Below, one piece after another: positions 40,992 through 56,021 of a stretch of DNA of 64,000 bases (the first letter of the stretch is position 1; each line of letters opens with the position of its first letter). The notes beneath the pieces are model-generated. The model saw only the letters and a program-made list of their open reading frames with translations, made no database searches and was not told the DNA's origin. Both the position numbers and the translations under genes were made by a program. The DNA lies in NCBI RefSeq assembly GCF_009730915.1, contig NC_052490.1, positions 32,798,625-32,862,624 of the forward strand, given 5' to 3'. This DNA comes from Dioscorea cayenensis subsp. rotundata. Lineage: Eukaryota; Streptophyta; Magnoliopsida; Dioscoreales; Dioscoreaceae.

Positions 40992-43136
40992 GGCATTCTC
41001 CCCTACTTCGCATCAGAGTTTTTAAAATTTTGTAAAAAGTTTTGAGAAAATATCATATATAAAATAATATAATTAAACAACTCCTATCATGAAAACTATT
41101 GTATATTTTGGATTTCAAAAGTTTTATGGACATTTATTGCATAAATAATTAGGTGTAATTAATGTTTTTCAATTATTAGTATTATAAGTAATATAAATAA
41201 AAACTTAAATGTTAAAAAAATAAATAAAATTATTACTTGAAATGCTCTCTTCGGAGTAGATTATACATCTATTTTAATAGTATGTATAGATGTATAGATT
41301 ATTATTTTGACAAAGGCGACTAAGCTATATTATTGAAAAGGTAAAAAATTGGTCTGTAAAACTTTTAAACAAATTTATAGTATTGATATCATTAATAGCA
41401 ATAAATGTCATTGTAAGTAATTTTAATCGGATTACTTGGAATGTGTAAAGTTATTATTGAATATTATTAAACTATTACAATTACTTTAGTATTTAGCCCA
41501 ACCCAACCCACCACAAAGTGGGCCTCAATGGTGTGAATATAATATATATATATATATATATATTCTCTTTTGGTTTTTAATTAAAAAAACAACACATTAT
41601 TCTAATAAAGTTTTATCCAAATTAAATACCACATACATGTTGATTAAGCAATAATTTAGTCTATTCACATCTTGCACAAGAATAAATGAATTAAAATAAA
41701 ATGTGACATATGAACTGTTTTCATCAATTGAAAAGCATAATAATTCTAATTTTCTATTAATCATAATGTTAACAAACACTAAAATATCACTCATTATTTG
41801 ATTTATTAATATTATTTGTAATTTTGAATAATATTCAAAACCAACTTAATCAGTCAAACTCAATCTTGTTCTCAAGTTTTTGGATTGAAGGGTGCAATAC
41901 AACCATTTAGAGCCACAAAACACTTCCCTGCAAGCTCAGTCATGCAAGATCATTAATATCTTGATTGTGAAATTAATAGACCCCTGATCCACAATCAGCC
42001 TTTAAAAAAGCTTAATTTTCTTGTTATTTTCTTGAGATAATTTAATTAATTAATTAATGATACTTTCATTGTAATTCATTAATTATAATTATTCACAACA
42101 CATAATATATTGAGATAATAATTCATATATATTTCTAACTCGATATATCTTCTTATATATCCGCACATACAAAGATTTTTTTTTTACAAGTACGACAACA
42201 CAATTCTTATCAGGGGCATGAGTACAGTAGGTAATATGGGTCTGATCGGTTCATAAACTTTCACCCGGTCGATAAATAGATTGAGTTATAAATTTATACT
42301 TACGACCAGAGATCTATAAATCTATTATACCACTGCATCAGCTAACACATTTCAAACTAGGCATTGAACTTCTTGAGGAAAAAACTGGCCAGTGGCACTT
42401 GTGGCCACATATGAAAGAAAAAATAAGTGATTGCTTAACTAATTGACAAACATAGCCGCCCAATGAACACTGTGATCCTCTCCACTAAAAATGCTAGTGG
42501 TGGAGTTTGACAAGAAAGGGAGACCTTTTTCTTTCACACATCTTTGGGGCATGATCCCATGAATGAATTCCACATGACTTTGATTGATCAATTTAGTATC
42601 TATTGATGAACACAAAATAAGAATATATAATTATAGTCAAAAGTAATTATATTTAAGAAAATTTCCCTTTAATTAAAATGCAAATGCAAGCATATTGGTT
42701 TAGTGTTGTTAAACAGTAGATGTGAAAGGAAATGGAATTTATGATTTAGCTGATCGATTTGATTGGATTGAGTTTAAGTTAAGCTAATATATATAAATGT
42801 ACACATAAAATTAAGTGGGATCATAGCAAATGATTAGTGATTGCATGCAATAATAATAATAACTTAGTTGAAGTGTAGCACTAGCTAGATGTGACTTGAA
42901 AAATACATGAAATGATCATCTCATATGATTACATTCGATGAATAATGTGATGCTAGATCTAGACTAGCTATAAGAATCGATAAATAAGATTAAGCGATAA
43001 ATATTTATTAAAAATAATTAATTGTTTGAAAAGGAAATAAGAGTCATTATCGATAAGGTGGGGTCTCTATAATATCAAGATAGCAACTCAAGCTAAGTCC
43101 AATTGTAAAGGAGATGCACTTTGTTTGGCAAAGTGT
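40991..43136. other. AT-rich spacer
   Basis: An (AT)n tract lies near 41541-41563. No coding or RNA gene is recognised. Confidence 0.55.
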
Positions 43137-43151
43137 TTACTTGACATTGTT

Positions 43152-43393
43152 TATTATGTTTTTTTTTTAAAAAAACCATATTCATTGAAAGAAAAAAAAA
43201 ATTTAACTGACAAAAGGACGAATACAAAACATAGACAAAGGACTAACGACCGACTATAGATATAGACAACTACATCAAAACCCTAACCCACTAATGAGAA
43301 TGAAAAGATTCGTACCACTATAATACTGACAACAAATACATGAAAATAGAAATATAACAAACAAACTACAAAAAAGACTACTCGGAGTAGGAG
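43152..43393 (-). mobile_element. 5'-truncated LINE-type tail with 15-bp target duplication
   Basis: TTACTTGACATTGTT flanks it at 43137-43151 and 43394-43408. The plus strand starts with a T run followed by ACCATATTCATTG, so the A-rich tail lies on the minus strand, as in plant LINE 3' ends. The perfect duplication indicates a recent insertion. No coding part is left. Confidence 0.72.
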
Positions 43394-43408
43394 TTACTTG
43401 ACATTGTT

Positions 43409-46022
43409 AGTTGAGTTGCATAATAATAATAATAATAATGCTTCAAGGTGATGCAACAATAGGACACAAAATCAGGGCAACACACATGCTTCATGGGTTG
43501 GCTACGTGACCCTACAAAAGACATTGAAGTTTAGAACTTTGAATGTGTTCTGTCATAACAGCTTGGATTGTAAAAAGCTAGTGCATATATATTAATATAT
43601 GTATGTCTTTTATCAAGGATGTGTTGGTTCCATCACGTTAAGGCATTATGTTGTTGGATTGACTCACTCCAATTTAATATTACTTCAGCATTTTGTACGA
43701 GATTGTATGTTTCACGTGCTTGTTTGGTTCTATTTGAAAATGTTCCAATTGATAAAGAATAAATAAATAAATATAAGAATATTTGGAAGAGATTTCGGGT
43801 AATATTAATAGAAGAATATATGAATGATTAGACTATATTGAATCAAAATAATGTAGTGGTCTTAATTTAGTTACTTGTCTAAAAATTAACAGATGAAAAT
43901 CATATAGAACTTTAATAATGTATGATATGTAAAGTAACATCATAAAAAAGACAACCTAGGAAAATTATATATGAATGACTAAGGAAAATGATACAAGAAA
44001 ATAACATCGCCACTACCATCCGGTTCTTCGACAAATGCACATGAAAAAAGGACAGAGCTAGAGACTTATCACACTAGCACTCTAACATTGTAGCTTCATA
44101 GCTTGTAGTGATATCAGTTGTATGTATGTCTTCTATATATTCTTTATGTTTATTGATTAATTATCAAAACAAACATTTGAGCATTCAAAAGAATGAAGAA
44201 AATATGGAAAAGAAAAGTCTTAAGTTTCAAGTGGTTAGAAAACAAGCCTTCCCTTTAATTAAGAAAGAGAGAGAGAAGGAAATAAAGTAAGGGATAAGAG
44301 CAAAGAAAATTAGAAATCTCATGTCACATGCCAATCATATTGTACTCATGAAGATTGAGAAAATTTTATTTTTAGAGTGGCATTAATCAATGAGTTGTCT
44401 TGTCTGACTTTATTTCCATTCTAAAATCAAACTTTATTAAGGAGAGCAATGTGCATGGTTAGATTGTACATGATTTTTTCTAACTGATAACTAACTTGAA
44501 TTGGAATAGAAACTAGTTCAGTTGGTGTGATTGAAGAAGGACAATTTTATCTTCCATTCCTATGCATGCATGAAGTTTGAAACTCAAAGACAAATCTTAA
44601 GCATTTCATTTATAATATATATTATTAGATATTAAATATATATATATATATGAGGATAAGAAGGGTTATGGACAAGGTTATTCAAATTAAGTGCATGTTA
44701 TAAAGTTGACCACATATTTAATAAAGATGCATGCATGGTGCCCTTTAGGAGAAAATGGGTATACTCTAAAAAGCTTTTAATTAGCTAGTAAGCAGGTGGA
44801 TAGGTTTTGGGTCCCAGACCAATCTAATTCACTTATGTTGTCAATCTTTGACAGGTTTCATATCCATCACATGGATCACATAAAATTGATTGATAGATAC
44901 ATGCATACATGAATGTTCATGTTTCCATTTACAGAGAGAGAGAATTGAACAACAAGGTCAGTGTTAGTCATATAGAAATGAGATGATGATTAATGAGGGT
45001 AATTATATACATATCATGCTTCTCAGTTTTGGTTCAGAGTAAATTATCTTATTTTTGAATTATAAGCTAACACCAAGATTTGGAGAATTAAATTAAGATG
45101 AAAATTTGATATAATTAACAATTCAAACTTCGATGCAATGGATGATATGGTAACATCTATGATAATGTACCAACAAGTTTCAGATCATAAGATAAAAATG
45201 AAATAATTAAGTTTATTATATATATTTTTTTTTTTTTGAAAAACAGATAAAATAGAAATTTTTATTAGAAATAAAAAGCAATTACAAGTTACATAAAACT
45301 GGAGAAAACATTAAGATGTAACATACTAAGATAAACAAAACAATAAAATGTCTCAAAATTCATCAATGGTGAAATATATAGATCTGCAAAGAAAAAAGAA
45401 AATTTGCATGTAACATTAATTGAAGAGACTATTACTGAGGTTGGGTTGGATTATTTGTTGTGGGTGATGTTGAACTAATTAATTGAGAGATTAATTAATC
45501 ACTGGGGTTCGATCGATCATCAGGAATAGGCTGGCACTAAAATTTCCAACTTAAGTTTTTCTTGTTCAATATTATAGTTTTGCAAGAAGGAAACATGCAT
45601 GTAAGCCTTTCCAATATATGTATATATATATATATATACATATACAAAATAAAAAATTGTGTTGGAAAATGCAAAGCATGTCAAAAGGAACTGAAACAAG
45701 TTATTCCCACAACTCAAAAGAGGAAGCCAACCTCACTTTTGGCTAACAAACTTTTGTTGCTCCACTCCACAAGGCCCCCTTTTTTGCTATTCAAAAAGGT
45801 TAAAAAGGTTTGTTACATTTACACTTCACAAAGACTTTGTATGAGAAAACACAAAAATAATAAAAATTATAAAAAGGCAAGTGGGAGCAAGAGATAGATA
45901 AGGCCTCATTCCAACCAACAACAACAACAACAAAAAGAGTGAGAGAGATTCAAAGAAAAACAAAACCCTTCAAAGCTAAGATACCTTTTTGTTTCCATCT
46001 ATAGTGAACAAGAACACTTTAA
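43409..46022. other. AT-rich spacer with a LINE-like tail
   Basis: A T run at about 45227-45240 followed by AACAGATAAAATAGAAATTT resembles the LINE tails at 26.4 and 43.2 kb, but no target duplication was found. (AT)n tracts occur near 44638 and 45618. No gene is recognised. Confidence 0.45.
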
Positions 46023-47100
<1,078 letters not shown>

Positions 47101-48100
47101 NNNNNNNNNNNNNNNNNNNNNNNNNNNNNNNNNNNNNNNNNNNNNNNNNNNNNNNNNNNNNNNNNNNNNNNNNNNNNNNNNNNNNNNNNNNNNNNNNNNN
47201 NNNNNNNNNNNNNNNNNNNNNNNNNNNNNNNNNNNNNNNNNNNNNNNNNNNNNNNNNNNNNNNNNNNNNNNNNNNNNNNNNNNNNNNNNNNNNNNNNNNN
47301 NNNNNNNNNNNNNNNNNNNNNNNNNNNNNNNNNNNNNNNNNNNNNNNNNNNNNNNNNNNNNNNNNNNNNNNNNNNNNNNNNNNNNNNNNNNNNNNNNNNN
47401 NNNNNNNNNNNNNNNNNNNNNNNNNNNNNNNNNNNNNNNNNNNNNNNNNNNNNNNNNNNNNNNNNNNNNNNNNNNNNNNNNNNNNNNNNNNNNNNNNNNN
47501 NNNNNNNNNNNNNNNNNNNNNNNNNNNNNNNNNNNNNNNNNNNNNNNNNNNNNNNNNNNNNNNNNNNNNNNNNNNNNNNNNNNNNNNNNNNNNNNNNNNN
47601 NNNNNNNNNNNNNNNNNNNNNNNNNNNNNNNNNNNNNNNNNNNNNNNNNNNNNNNNNNNNNNNNNNNNNNNNNNNNNNNNNNNNNNNNNNNNNNNNNNNN
47701 NNNNNNNNNNNNNNNNNNNNNNNNNNNNNNNNNNNNNNNNNNNNNNNNNNNNNNNNNNNNNNNNNNNNNNNNNNNNNNNNNNNNNNNNNNNNNNNNNNNN
47801 NNNNNNNNNNNNNNNNNNNNNNNNNNNNNNNNNNNNNNNNNNNNNNNNNNNNNNNNNNNNNNNNNNNNNNNNNNNNNNNNNNNNNNNNNNNNNNNNNNNN
47901 NNNNNNNNNNNNNNNNNNNNNNNNNNNNNNNNNNNNNNNNNNNNNNNNNNNNNNNNNNNNNNNNNNNNNNNNNNNNNNNNNNNNNNNNNNNNNNNNNNNN
48001 NNNNNNNNNNNNNNNNNNNNNNNNNNNNNNNNNNNNNNNNNNNNNNNNNNNNNNNNNNNNNNNNNNNNNNNNNNNNNNNNNNNNNNNNNNNNNNNNNNNN
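47101..48100. other. Assembly gap, 1000 N
   Basis: Exactly 1000 undetermined bases, so the length is probably a placeholder. The missing sequence should hold the 3' half of the peroxidase and the 5' end of the GA 2-oxidase, both on the minus strand. Confidence 0.99.
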
Positions 48101-49691
48101 CGACCAGGTCTGTGACATTGAGGCCTTGGAGGTGAAGAGATGGAGGAGTTCATCAATGGTGGAGTTGGACTTGGGAGGTTCAGCTTCTCAATTTTGGCTA
48201 ATGAGACTTTGCTGTCTCTTCTTCCTTTCTTTACTTGGTAGTGTCCTCCTGCCTAGAGATTTTATATTATGTTGTTAATCATCATATTGATTAATTAATT
48301 AATGTATTGTTAATTATTAAGTAAAAAAATATGTTCATTTTATTATTTTTTACCGTGTATTTTTTTTTAATGTCCATAAGAATTCAAATTTAAAACCGCT
48401 TATTTAGACAAATTTTTACATAAAAAGTAAATAAAATACTCAAGAAAACCATTAAAAGGTGGTTAATTAATGTATTGTTAATTATAAAATATAAAAATGG
48501 TTCATTTTAATATTTCTCCAACAAAGTTATAAGCTGTTCGTTTGTGAGAAAATAGACTTTCTTACCATATTTTTTTTTTAATACATGTATAAGAATTTGA
48601 ACTTGAAACCGCTTATTCACCTATGTGAAAAACACACTTTTCTTTTTAAAAAAGCATTTTCTCATAAAAAAAACTAATAAAATAATTTTTAAAAATAATA
48701 AAAAAAAATCATCTTGGCGTGATGGAATATGACCAAAAAAAAAAAAATCCTTAATCTATTAAATTGCAAACTTTATCCAAATGTTGCAATGGTTTGTGGC
48801 AGACAATGGCAATTTTGATTAAATTAAAATGGAAAAACATCTTTAGCACTTTTGACTTTTCTGAAGCCATTTAACTTGTACGTAATTTGTTAAAAAGCTC
48901 CTTTTATCCTCCTAAACAAAAAATACAACAAATAAAAAATAAAAACTTTTCATAAATTTCATTCTCAGTGAATCTTTATTTAAAATATTTTTCCTAACAA
49001 GGACCTTAATTTAAATTAAACTTAGAAAAACAAATTATAATCCAACTGTAAACACTTAAATAAAACAATAAAAAAAAAAGAAACCTTACCAAATGAATGA
49101 AATCTCTAGCAGCAATGGCAAGAACATCAGCACAAGAAACAGTTGGGACGGTGGGCACTTGGTCTCCACAAGACTCCTTCTACTTCATTAACTAACTCAA
49201 AACTCTCTGAGCCAAACTTATTATTCCAACATCTCTTCCACTCCAACTTTATCGCATCACTACCTGCTATCAATATTGGATCCATCATCCCTTTTATTTA
49301 TTTTCACAAAAATAAATAAATAATTAATTAATATATATTTGATATATATAGACTATAATTCTATAATAAAATTTCAGGCCAGAGCATTACTTTACTTCAA
49401 ATAAAACAATCATGGTGCAAAAGACAATGTGGTGGCTGGAGCCGAGACTGGTACCCTGGAAACGTCGAGAGGTAATTGGAGGTATTTGAGCTGGTCCAGT
49501 TGAGGACAAGTCTTGGAGTAGAAGTCACTGAGAGCTGCGGTGATGAAGTGGTGCCTTCTTGTGCCATTGAACAATAAAAATGTCATCAAGACATGAGACA
49601 TAATAGAAGAAGAAAAGCTTAACAACATTTGAGAAGAAACAACAAACATCTTTCTTGGTTTTGGGCTAGCTCTGAAAACCCAAACAAGCAA
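48101..49691 (-). CDS. Class III peroxidase, 3' end in the gap (multiple small frameshifts)
   Basis: This is a secreted plant haem peroxidase. Exon 1 (about 49691-49385) has a hydrophobic leader, then DFYSKTCPQLDQL, SRVPVSAPAT and the distal-His block HDCF. Exon 2 (about 49290-49090) reads ILIAGSDAIKLEW, SFELVNEV and VSCADVLAIAARDF. Exon 3 (48252 to the gap) reads AGGHYQVKKGRRDSKVSLA, NSTIDELLHLF and, after one missing base, GLNVTDLV. The proximal His region and C-terminus are lost in the gap. Conserved blocks alternate between frames, with at least five small indels, as in the neighbouring GA 2-oxidase. The substrate cannot be inferred. Confidence 0.88.
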
Positions 49692-51280
49692 TGTGACTGT
49701 ACTAGCTATAGTTTATAACTTTATATATATATATATATATATGTATATGTATATGTGGGATATAGAGGGGTGATGATGGTGTGGAGAAAAAAAAGAGGAA
49801 TAGGACCTTACGGGTAAGGGCTTTTAGTTTTGTTGGTTTTTATATATTACATAATATATATGACAACTCTAATGATGGGGTGTATAATGTTTTAGTTATG
49901 GACTTTTAATGAATGATCACTTTCGTGGTCGTGAGTGCATGTACGGCGTGGAGCTTGAGTGACTTTGTCAGAGTGGACATAGCTGGCACTGCAGCTAAAC
50001 AGATCATGGACGTTTTAACTTGTTTGCAGTGGGTTTCATATGGTGGGGTGTTTGAGTGCTGGAAAGAAGTCACCTTCCTCATTTTCTATCTCTATTGGTG
50101 GACCAGTGGGATGGCTTGAGTCTTTGATGCGCATGCTAGTGTCTTTGGGACTTTTGCATTGCTTTCTTTTGTTTTGTCGCGCAGAGGATCGGGTAGCTGG
50201 CCTCCCGGCCCCACACAGCTTTCATCTTTATGCTATTATATTTCTTTTTGTTAGAAGGCAGTATGGCCTAGATACTAAGGGTCGTTCTCTCTTTTGTGTT
50301 GTTTTGGTTATAAAAACAGCTTTGCTAGACTCAATTGTGTCAAATCTAAAATGGCTGCTGCTGAAAGTGATGGAGATATGGGTTGTGGTGTGTATTGTAG
50401 ATCCTTGATTACAGTGAGAGTTAGCTGAAGGATGGAGTTTAACTGCATAGGCTAATGTACGAATTAGGCCTGCCTAGCTCAAACATTGGTTAAGTGTAGC
50501 GTGATCTAAATAATTTAATTCACCGTGTGGTGAGGAGTATTTGCATCCTTTAGACACCTTCAATCTTCCGCTGTCATCTCGACGTTCTAGTTATGGTTGT
50601 TGTCTCTCTCACGTGTACGCGTGATACCGGTATCTAAAGTTTGGAATTCACAAATCCTCTTATTATGGCGCTCAGATTGTTTGGTTGGAATGTAACAATT
50701 GTTATTTCGAATTGTAATGACCATCGACTCTTAACTTAGATTGTTTACAAGGGTCGTCACATGACTAGCCTGTCTAGAATTTTGCCTGCACAACTGGATG
50801 CAGAAACCAAATTGGAGCCTCCATCCTGGACAATCAAAAAGAAGCCCTTGATTTTTATTGGGCATCATGGGCTCCTCGGCTGGGTGGTCGTCTCATCAAT
50901 GTAAATTGTGATCATAGTTCCAGTTTTGATTAGCTCTAGCAGAAGATGCTTATGTGTGACCTTGTCAATAGTGATAGGTAACGTTTTTTTTTTTTACCGG
51001 GATGATCATTTTCTCCATTATTAATGGACTATTTTGCTTTATTTTATTCCTATCTCTTTTTCCATAATCCATGTCCTTGTCTTTTACGTACCGCTCATTA
51101 AATTTTAATTAAGACAGTATCAGATGCTTTTCATGATATATATTTTTGAGAGTGCCATAATTCCATAAACAAGTTCCATTCAAATTAAAACAAATCATAA
51201 TAATAATGGCTAATTAAAATAACCATACAATTATTATAATTATCGAATTGTTGATTTGGATTTAATCCACGCTTACTTAA
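49692..51280. other. Spacer, mixed composition
   Basis: An (AT)n tract lies at about 49722-49742. From 49.9 to 50.95 kb the composition is closer to 45% GC and looks like old repeat sequence, but I recognise no element or gene. Confidence 0.4.
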
Positions 51281-51284
51281 AAGT

Positions 51285-51470
51285 GTCAAAATGGGCCGTG
51301 GCACTGCCAGTCACGTCGCGGGTCGTGCACTAGATGAGTACGGGCTGTGGGCCGGATTGTACCTTTTGCTGGGACGACATAACCGGTCGTGCTAGGCCGG
51401 TACAGCCCTACGTCGCTAGCATTAGCCCAGCCCATCTAGGCTCGTGTAGTGCCCGGAAGGAGGCCTCGCT
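51285..51470. repeat. GC-rich patch resembling hAT subterminal sequence
   Basis: GGGCCGTGG, GGGCTGTGGGCCGG and AGCCCAGCCC motifs occur in an AT-rich setting. Such GGGCC/GGCCC clusters are typical of plant hAT element ends. No inverted repeats or 8-bp duplication were found. Confidence 0.3.
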
Positions 51471-53870
51471 TTTTAGGAACAAATCTATTAATTCTATTCT
51501 GTTCACATGGCGTGCAATCACATACTGCTTAAGAGTTGGTATCAAAATCAATCTCGTTGGACTTATTTCTTTTGTGGCCTCGCTTACTTAATTGACTATT
51601 CTTCCATCTCATCTAATATGAAAATGTGTTCTGTCATTTATATACATCCTTTACCTTTAATATGGTTTGGATCTTGAAGGATGGTTCTCACAACCCTAAT
51701 AGTGCAAAGCCTCTGCATGCTCTCTCTTTAAACTAGGGTTGTCAATCTCATCCCAAACCAAACAGAGAGTCCTAATTCTCTCTGTTTAGGCCCTATTTGC
51801 TCCGAGACCAGACAGGAACTCCACTCCTACACCTGACAAGCGTGGTCGAAAGGCTAAAATTTAAGAAATAAATTCATAAGTGAGGAGGGATGTCAAATCA
51901 TTAGGGCCAGGAGTTAGGGACAGAATCCACTTTTCCCATTCTACCCTTGTCTCCGAATAGATGGTCTTTATTATTATATATATATATATATATATAGGAA
52001 AAATTATTTATATAAAATATATTATTAAAATATAATATATTTGTTGTATATAATAAAAGAAAAATAAATAGTTCATGTTAGAGATAGGGAATCTCACGAA
52101 CACGAATAATCTGCACGGAGCAGAAATGGAGGAAAATATACCAAATTTGGGGATGGAATATAGATTAACTAAATCGTGGATAAAAAGAAATGCATCACAG
52201 GTGAATTTTTGCATTGTTGACATGCGTACTTAAAAGTTAAAACATAAGCCAATGGTTTTTGATTTTTCTCCCAAACCTATAATTTGAGAAATTACGTATT
52301 GTTTCACGTACTGTTCCAATCGACTTTATGATCTTAAAATTCTCATGATGCATCTCAAATTACATAAGTTCGTTTTTATAATAATTTGAATAATTTGTAG
52401 ATAAAAAGCTCTCATTCAAAAGATGATGAATTTATAAAATAAAATTCGATATCGAATGCAAATCGACTTCGATCAATTAAGTATTCGCGACCAGTCAGCT
52501 GCTCGTTTGGGACGACGTAATCGACGTGCGACACATACATCGATTCAAACGTTGAATCGGGTACGTATGCACGCGCGACTTATCAAATTGGAAGTCGTGT
52601 AGCTTTATTTATAAAAATAAAATAAAATAAAGTGCAATCAATGCATTGATTATTTTATCAGATATTTATTACACAACAATCAATAATCACGTGCCCCTCT
52701 GCATCCATCAATGGCTCCGATGAGATATACTTTTGTAATATTTCCATATTTTATTTTCACCGATGCATTTAAATCGTTTTTATTCTACGTGAGTGTCTCT
52801 TTGACTAGATACGTACCTTTTTGAACATTTTTCCTATAACTCTAAATGTAAATGTATATGATTGTATGATTAAAAAGCCAAAGCTTTTGCATACAGTGAT
52901 TTAATGACGCTATGGAGAAAGGGTTTTATTAATTTGAGCAAACATAGAATGGAGCGATTTTGTATGGATAAGGCTCATGAGGCTTGTTTGTATTGTAGTC
53001 AAACGATGGTTTAGGGTTTGAGTTCGGGTGGTTTTGAGCTTATAAATAAAAATTCATATCTGTACCATATATATAATGTATGCTTCTTGCTCTCTTTCAC
53101 CCACATTCGTAGCTCTAATACTCTTGGCGTCGCCGGTGATTCCCATCTACTGTTTGAGTACACGCATACATATAGCAGTGATTGTATGAGATAAACTCGC
53201 GTTAAATTAAGGTCAGAGTTTATCTGCAGGTACGTCTGCCGATGACACGAAAGAACCGGCACTTTGCAAAAACGAAATATAGAGCAATAGTGTCGCTCGG
53301 GCCCTATATGGACGTGAAAGTGCAAATGGGCATGCTGGGACGTACGCAGTGCTACTCACCGGTCGCAGGATATTTCCCCCACTAAAGCTCCGAGGAAAAT
53401 TCCAAGCTTTACGTCGAATGACCGCCACGCGGGCTCCTTCAGCTGCTTTTGCACTGTCTCTAAAGGAACGATCAAAGCGCGAAAAGAGCATATGATTAAC
53501 TTTCAAAGTCTGAAAACACGCACGGACGCGAAAGCTAGCGAGAATTAAATAATGCGCTTGAATAACAATTTAGATATTTCATAGTAAGAGTTTGACGATA
53601 ATCAGGTCAGTGGGGCCGACTAGAAGGTCCTCAACTCCAACCTCCACGATGCACGTGGTTGTTAAATATCAGCTATTCAAATGAAATTAATTTTCATAAT
53701 AAAAACCAAAAAGTATCTCAGATTTTGAACAGAAGAAGCACGTGGATTTGCTCGTTGTCACCACTTGAATTAATTTCCAAAAACACCCGTAAAATAAATC
53801 AAACATACTGAGTAAAAAGCAAAGAGAAAGCACTACTAATATCGCCAATCATCATTATCATCACCGTCTC
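51471..53870. other. Spacer
   Basis: An (AT)n tract lies at about 51973-51997. The segment 53.0-53.55 kb is less AT-rich and open on the minus strand, but I see no recognisable protein. Confidence 0.5.
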
Positions 53871-53873
53871 TCG

Positions 53874-55368
53874 TTGATCCAATCTCCGGCGGCGACGAGC
53901 GCCGCCACGAGCAGCAACCCAAACTCCCGCCCTCTCGCGCGTCTTCTTCATCCCTTACTTCGCCACCAGCCACATGATCCCCATGGTCGACATTGCCCGT
54001 CTCTTCGCCACCCGCGGCGTCGACTCCACCCATCCCCATCCCTGCAACGCCACACTTTATCTCTCCGACCATCGACGCCGCCTCCGCCGCCGTGCCTCCC
54101 CCATCCGCACTCTCCCTCTACCCATTCCCCTTCCTCCGCCGTCAACCTCCCTCCCGGCGCTGAGAACTCGCTTCCGTCCCTCTTTCCGACGCTCTCCCCA
54201 AAATAGACGCCGCCTCTCTTCATCAGCGTCAACGACCACGACCGTCTCCTCCGTCTCCACCGCCCTGACGCCGTCATCTCCGACACTCCAGCTTGCTTCT
54301 GGACGGCCTCCATCGCGCGCGCGACCTTCACGTTTCCCGCATCTCCCTTCCACGCCATCCGGTCTCTTCGTTTGCAATCGCTGAGCGCCTCTTCCGTCAC
54401 CTTCCTCACATCTCACCGTTCCCCGACTGACCTCCACCCGTTCCTCATCCCCGACCTTCCCCATCCCATCCACATGCTCCGCTCCGACTCGGTATTTTCT
54501 CCGCCCTCAACAGCACCGCCATCGGCGCAGCCATGCCGCGACTCCGACGCCGAGTCCGGCTCCCTCGGCGTCGTCGTCAATAGCTTCTCGCTGGGCTAGA
54601 GTCGGCTTACGCGCGGACTACTACTACTAGGCACGACAAGGGCGGCAACTTGGTTCGTCGGACCCGTTGCTGAGGTCACCGGGAAAGGGTCCCGCGGTGC
54701 CGCGCGGAGGAACCTCGAAAGCGATATCTAACCGAGAATGTTGCATGGAATGGTTGGTTGGGCATGCAGAGAGAGGTCGGTCGGTAGCATGGCATGTTTT
54801 GGTAGCTGGTGTTACTTCTCGTCGGAGCAAACGAAGGAGAGTGGCGCGCTGGGGTTGGAGATGGCCGGACATCCGCTCTTGTGGGCTGTGGTGGTGGAGA
54901 GGGATGGGAGAGGAGGAGTGGATGCCGGATGGAAGCCCTGGAGGAGAGGGTGAAGGAGAAAGGGTTGGTTGTCAGAGGATGGGCGCCGCGTAAGTGGAGG
55001 GTGCCCCGGCATCGAGGCAGTCGGAGGATTCGCTGACGCACTGTGGATGGAACTCGGTGTTGGAAGGTTAGCCCAAAGAGCTCCGGGTTGCTGATGGTGA
55101 CTTGGCCACTGTCAACGGAGCAGTTCATGAATGAGAAGCTGGTGGTGGAGGTGGTGACTTGGCGGTGAGAGCTGAGGGAAGGGAGGAGGAGCACGGGAGG
55201 AAGCAGGAGGTGGTGAAAGAGTGGGGACTTGGCGGTGGCGGTGAGAAGGTGATGGGTGCTGAAAAGAAGCGAAAGAAGAGAAGAGAGAAGGCAGAGAGAG
55301 GTCAGGAGATGGCGAAGAAGGCCGTTGATGTCGGTGCGGCCCGTGTCATGAAGGTCCTCAGCGTTTGA
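53874..55368 (+). CDS. Family 1 UDP-glycosyltransferase, UGT73-like (multiple small frameshifts)
   Basis: This enzyme transfers sugar from a UDP-sugar to small molecules such as flavonoids or terpenoids. It appears intronless, GC-rich and about 1.45 kb, matching a normal ~480-residue UGT. In order: ATSHMIPMVDIARLFATRG (with the N-terminal catalytic His region), IRTLPLP, AIGAAM, GVVVNSF, LESAYA, CFGSWCYFSSEQTKE, LGLEMAGHP, LWAVVVERDGR, EERVKEKGLVVRGWAP (start of the PSPG box), HCGWNS-type sequence at about 55039-55056, TEQFMNEKLVVEVV, and MAKKAVDVG near the end. The blocks fall in all three frames, with at least eight indels. No ATG precedes the first block in frame, so the true start is uncertain. 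Acceptor specificity cannot be read. Confidence 0.88.
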
Positions 55369-56021
55369 TTCGGGATATCAGAGATTTTGATGGTGGGATT
55401 AACGGTCGTGATCGTGTTTGAATTTCACTTATTTTTATTTTGGCTACTTGGAAGTCTAATGGTGTAGCTGCTGGTTTTGTGCTTTATTTTATAACAGCCG
55501 CGTCGCAGTTTGGATGTATAGTGGTATATATATATGTGTTTATTTTCACACACGTCTCCATACTTGTTTGAGTTGATATAAATATCTATGAAGATAAAAA
55601 TGGATGATTATTAAAATACTGTACATAAATTGGCTCAAACAGCATTAAAATACACTATATATTTCAATATTATATACTACTATTTTTAGGATAGTAGCGC
55701 TGTTAATAAATATATTAATACTATTTATTATACCATGAACAATAATTAGATAGAAATCCACAGGTGATTACCAATATATATATATATATATCTTTTACAT
55801 AAATGTGTCACTTTGGACCGTCCAATTCGTCCAAAACAACCCGTGAAGTGAGGTCAATATAATAGTCGGTCTCGGGTCCCTTTTAGCGTGGTTATCATAG
55901 AAATAAGAGCTGGACGGAGGACACGTGGAGGTACGCATTTATCCTCTCGCAATCGCTGAATAGCTTGCAGTCAGCGAGAAGGCGGAAGAGCGACGCCAGA
56001 GAGTAGAGACGGAGCTGAGCG
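55369..56021. other. AT-rich spacer
   Basis: UGT 3' flank, a short (AT)n tract near 55775-55791, then the 5' UTR of the L18a-like gene. Confidence 0.55.

Noticed and set aside
53836-55194. Several GC-rich frames on both strands around 54 kb
   Set aside because: They are shadows of the frame-broken UGT; only the plus-strand pieces carry UGT motifs.
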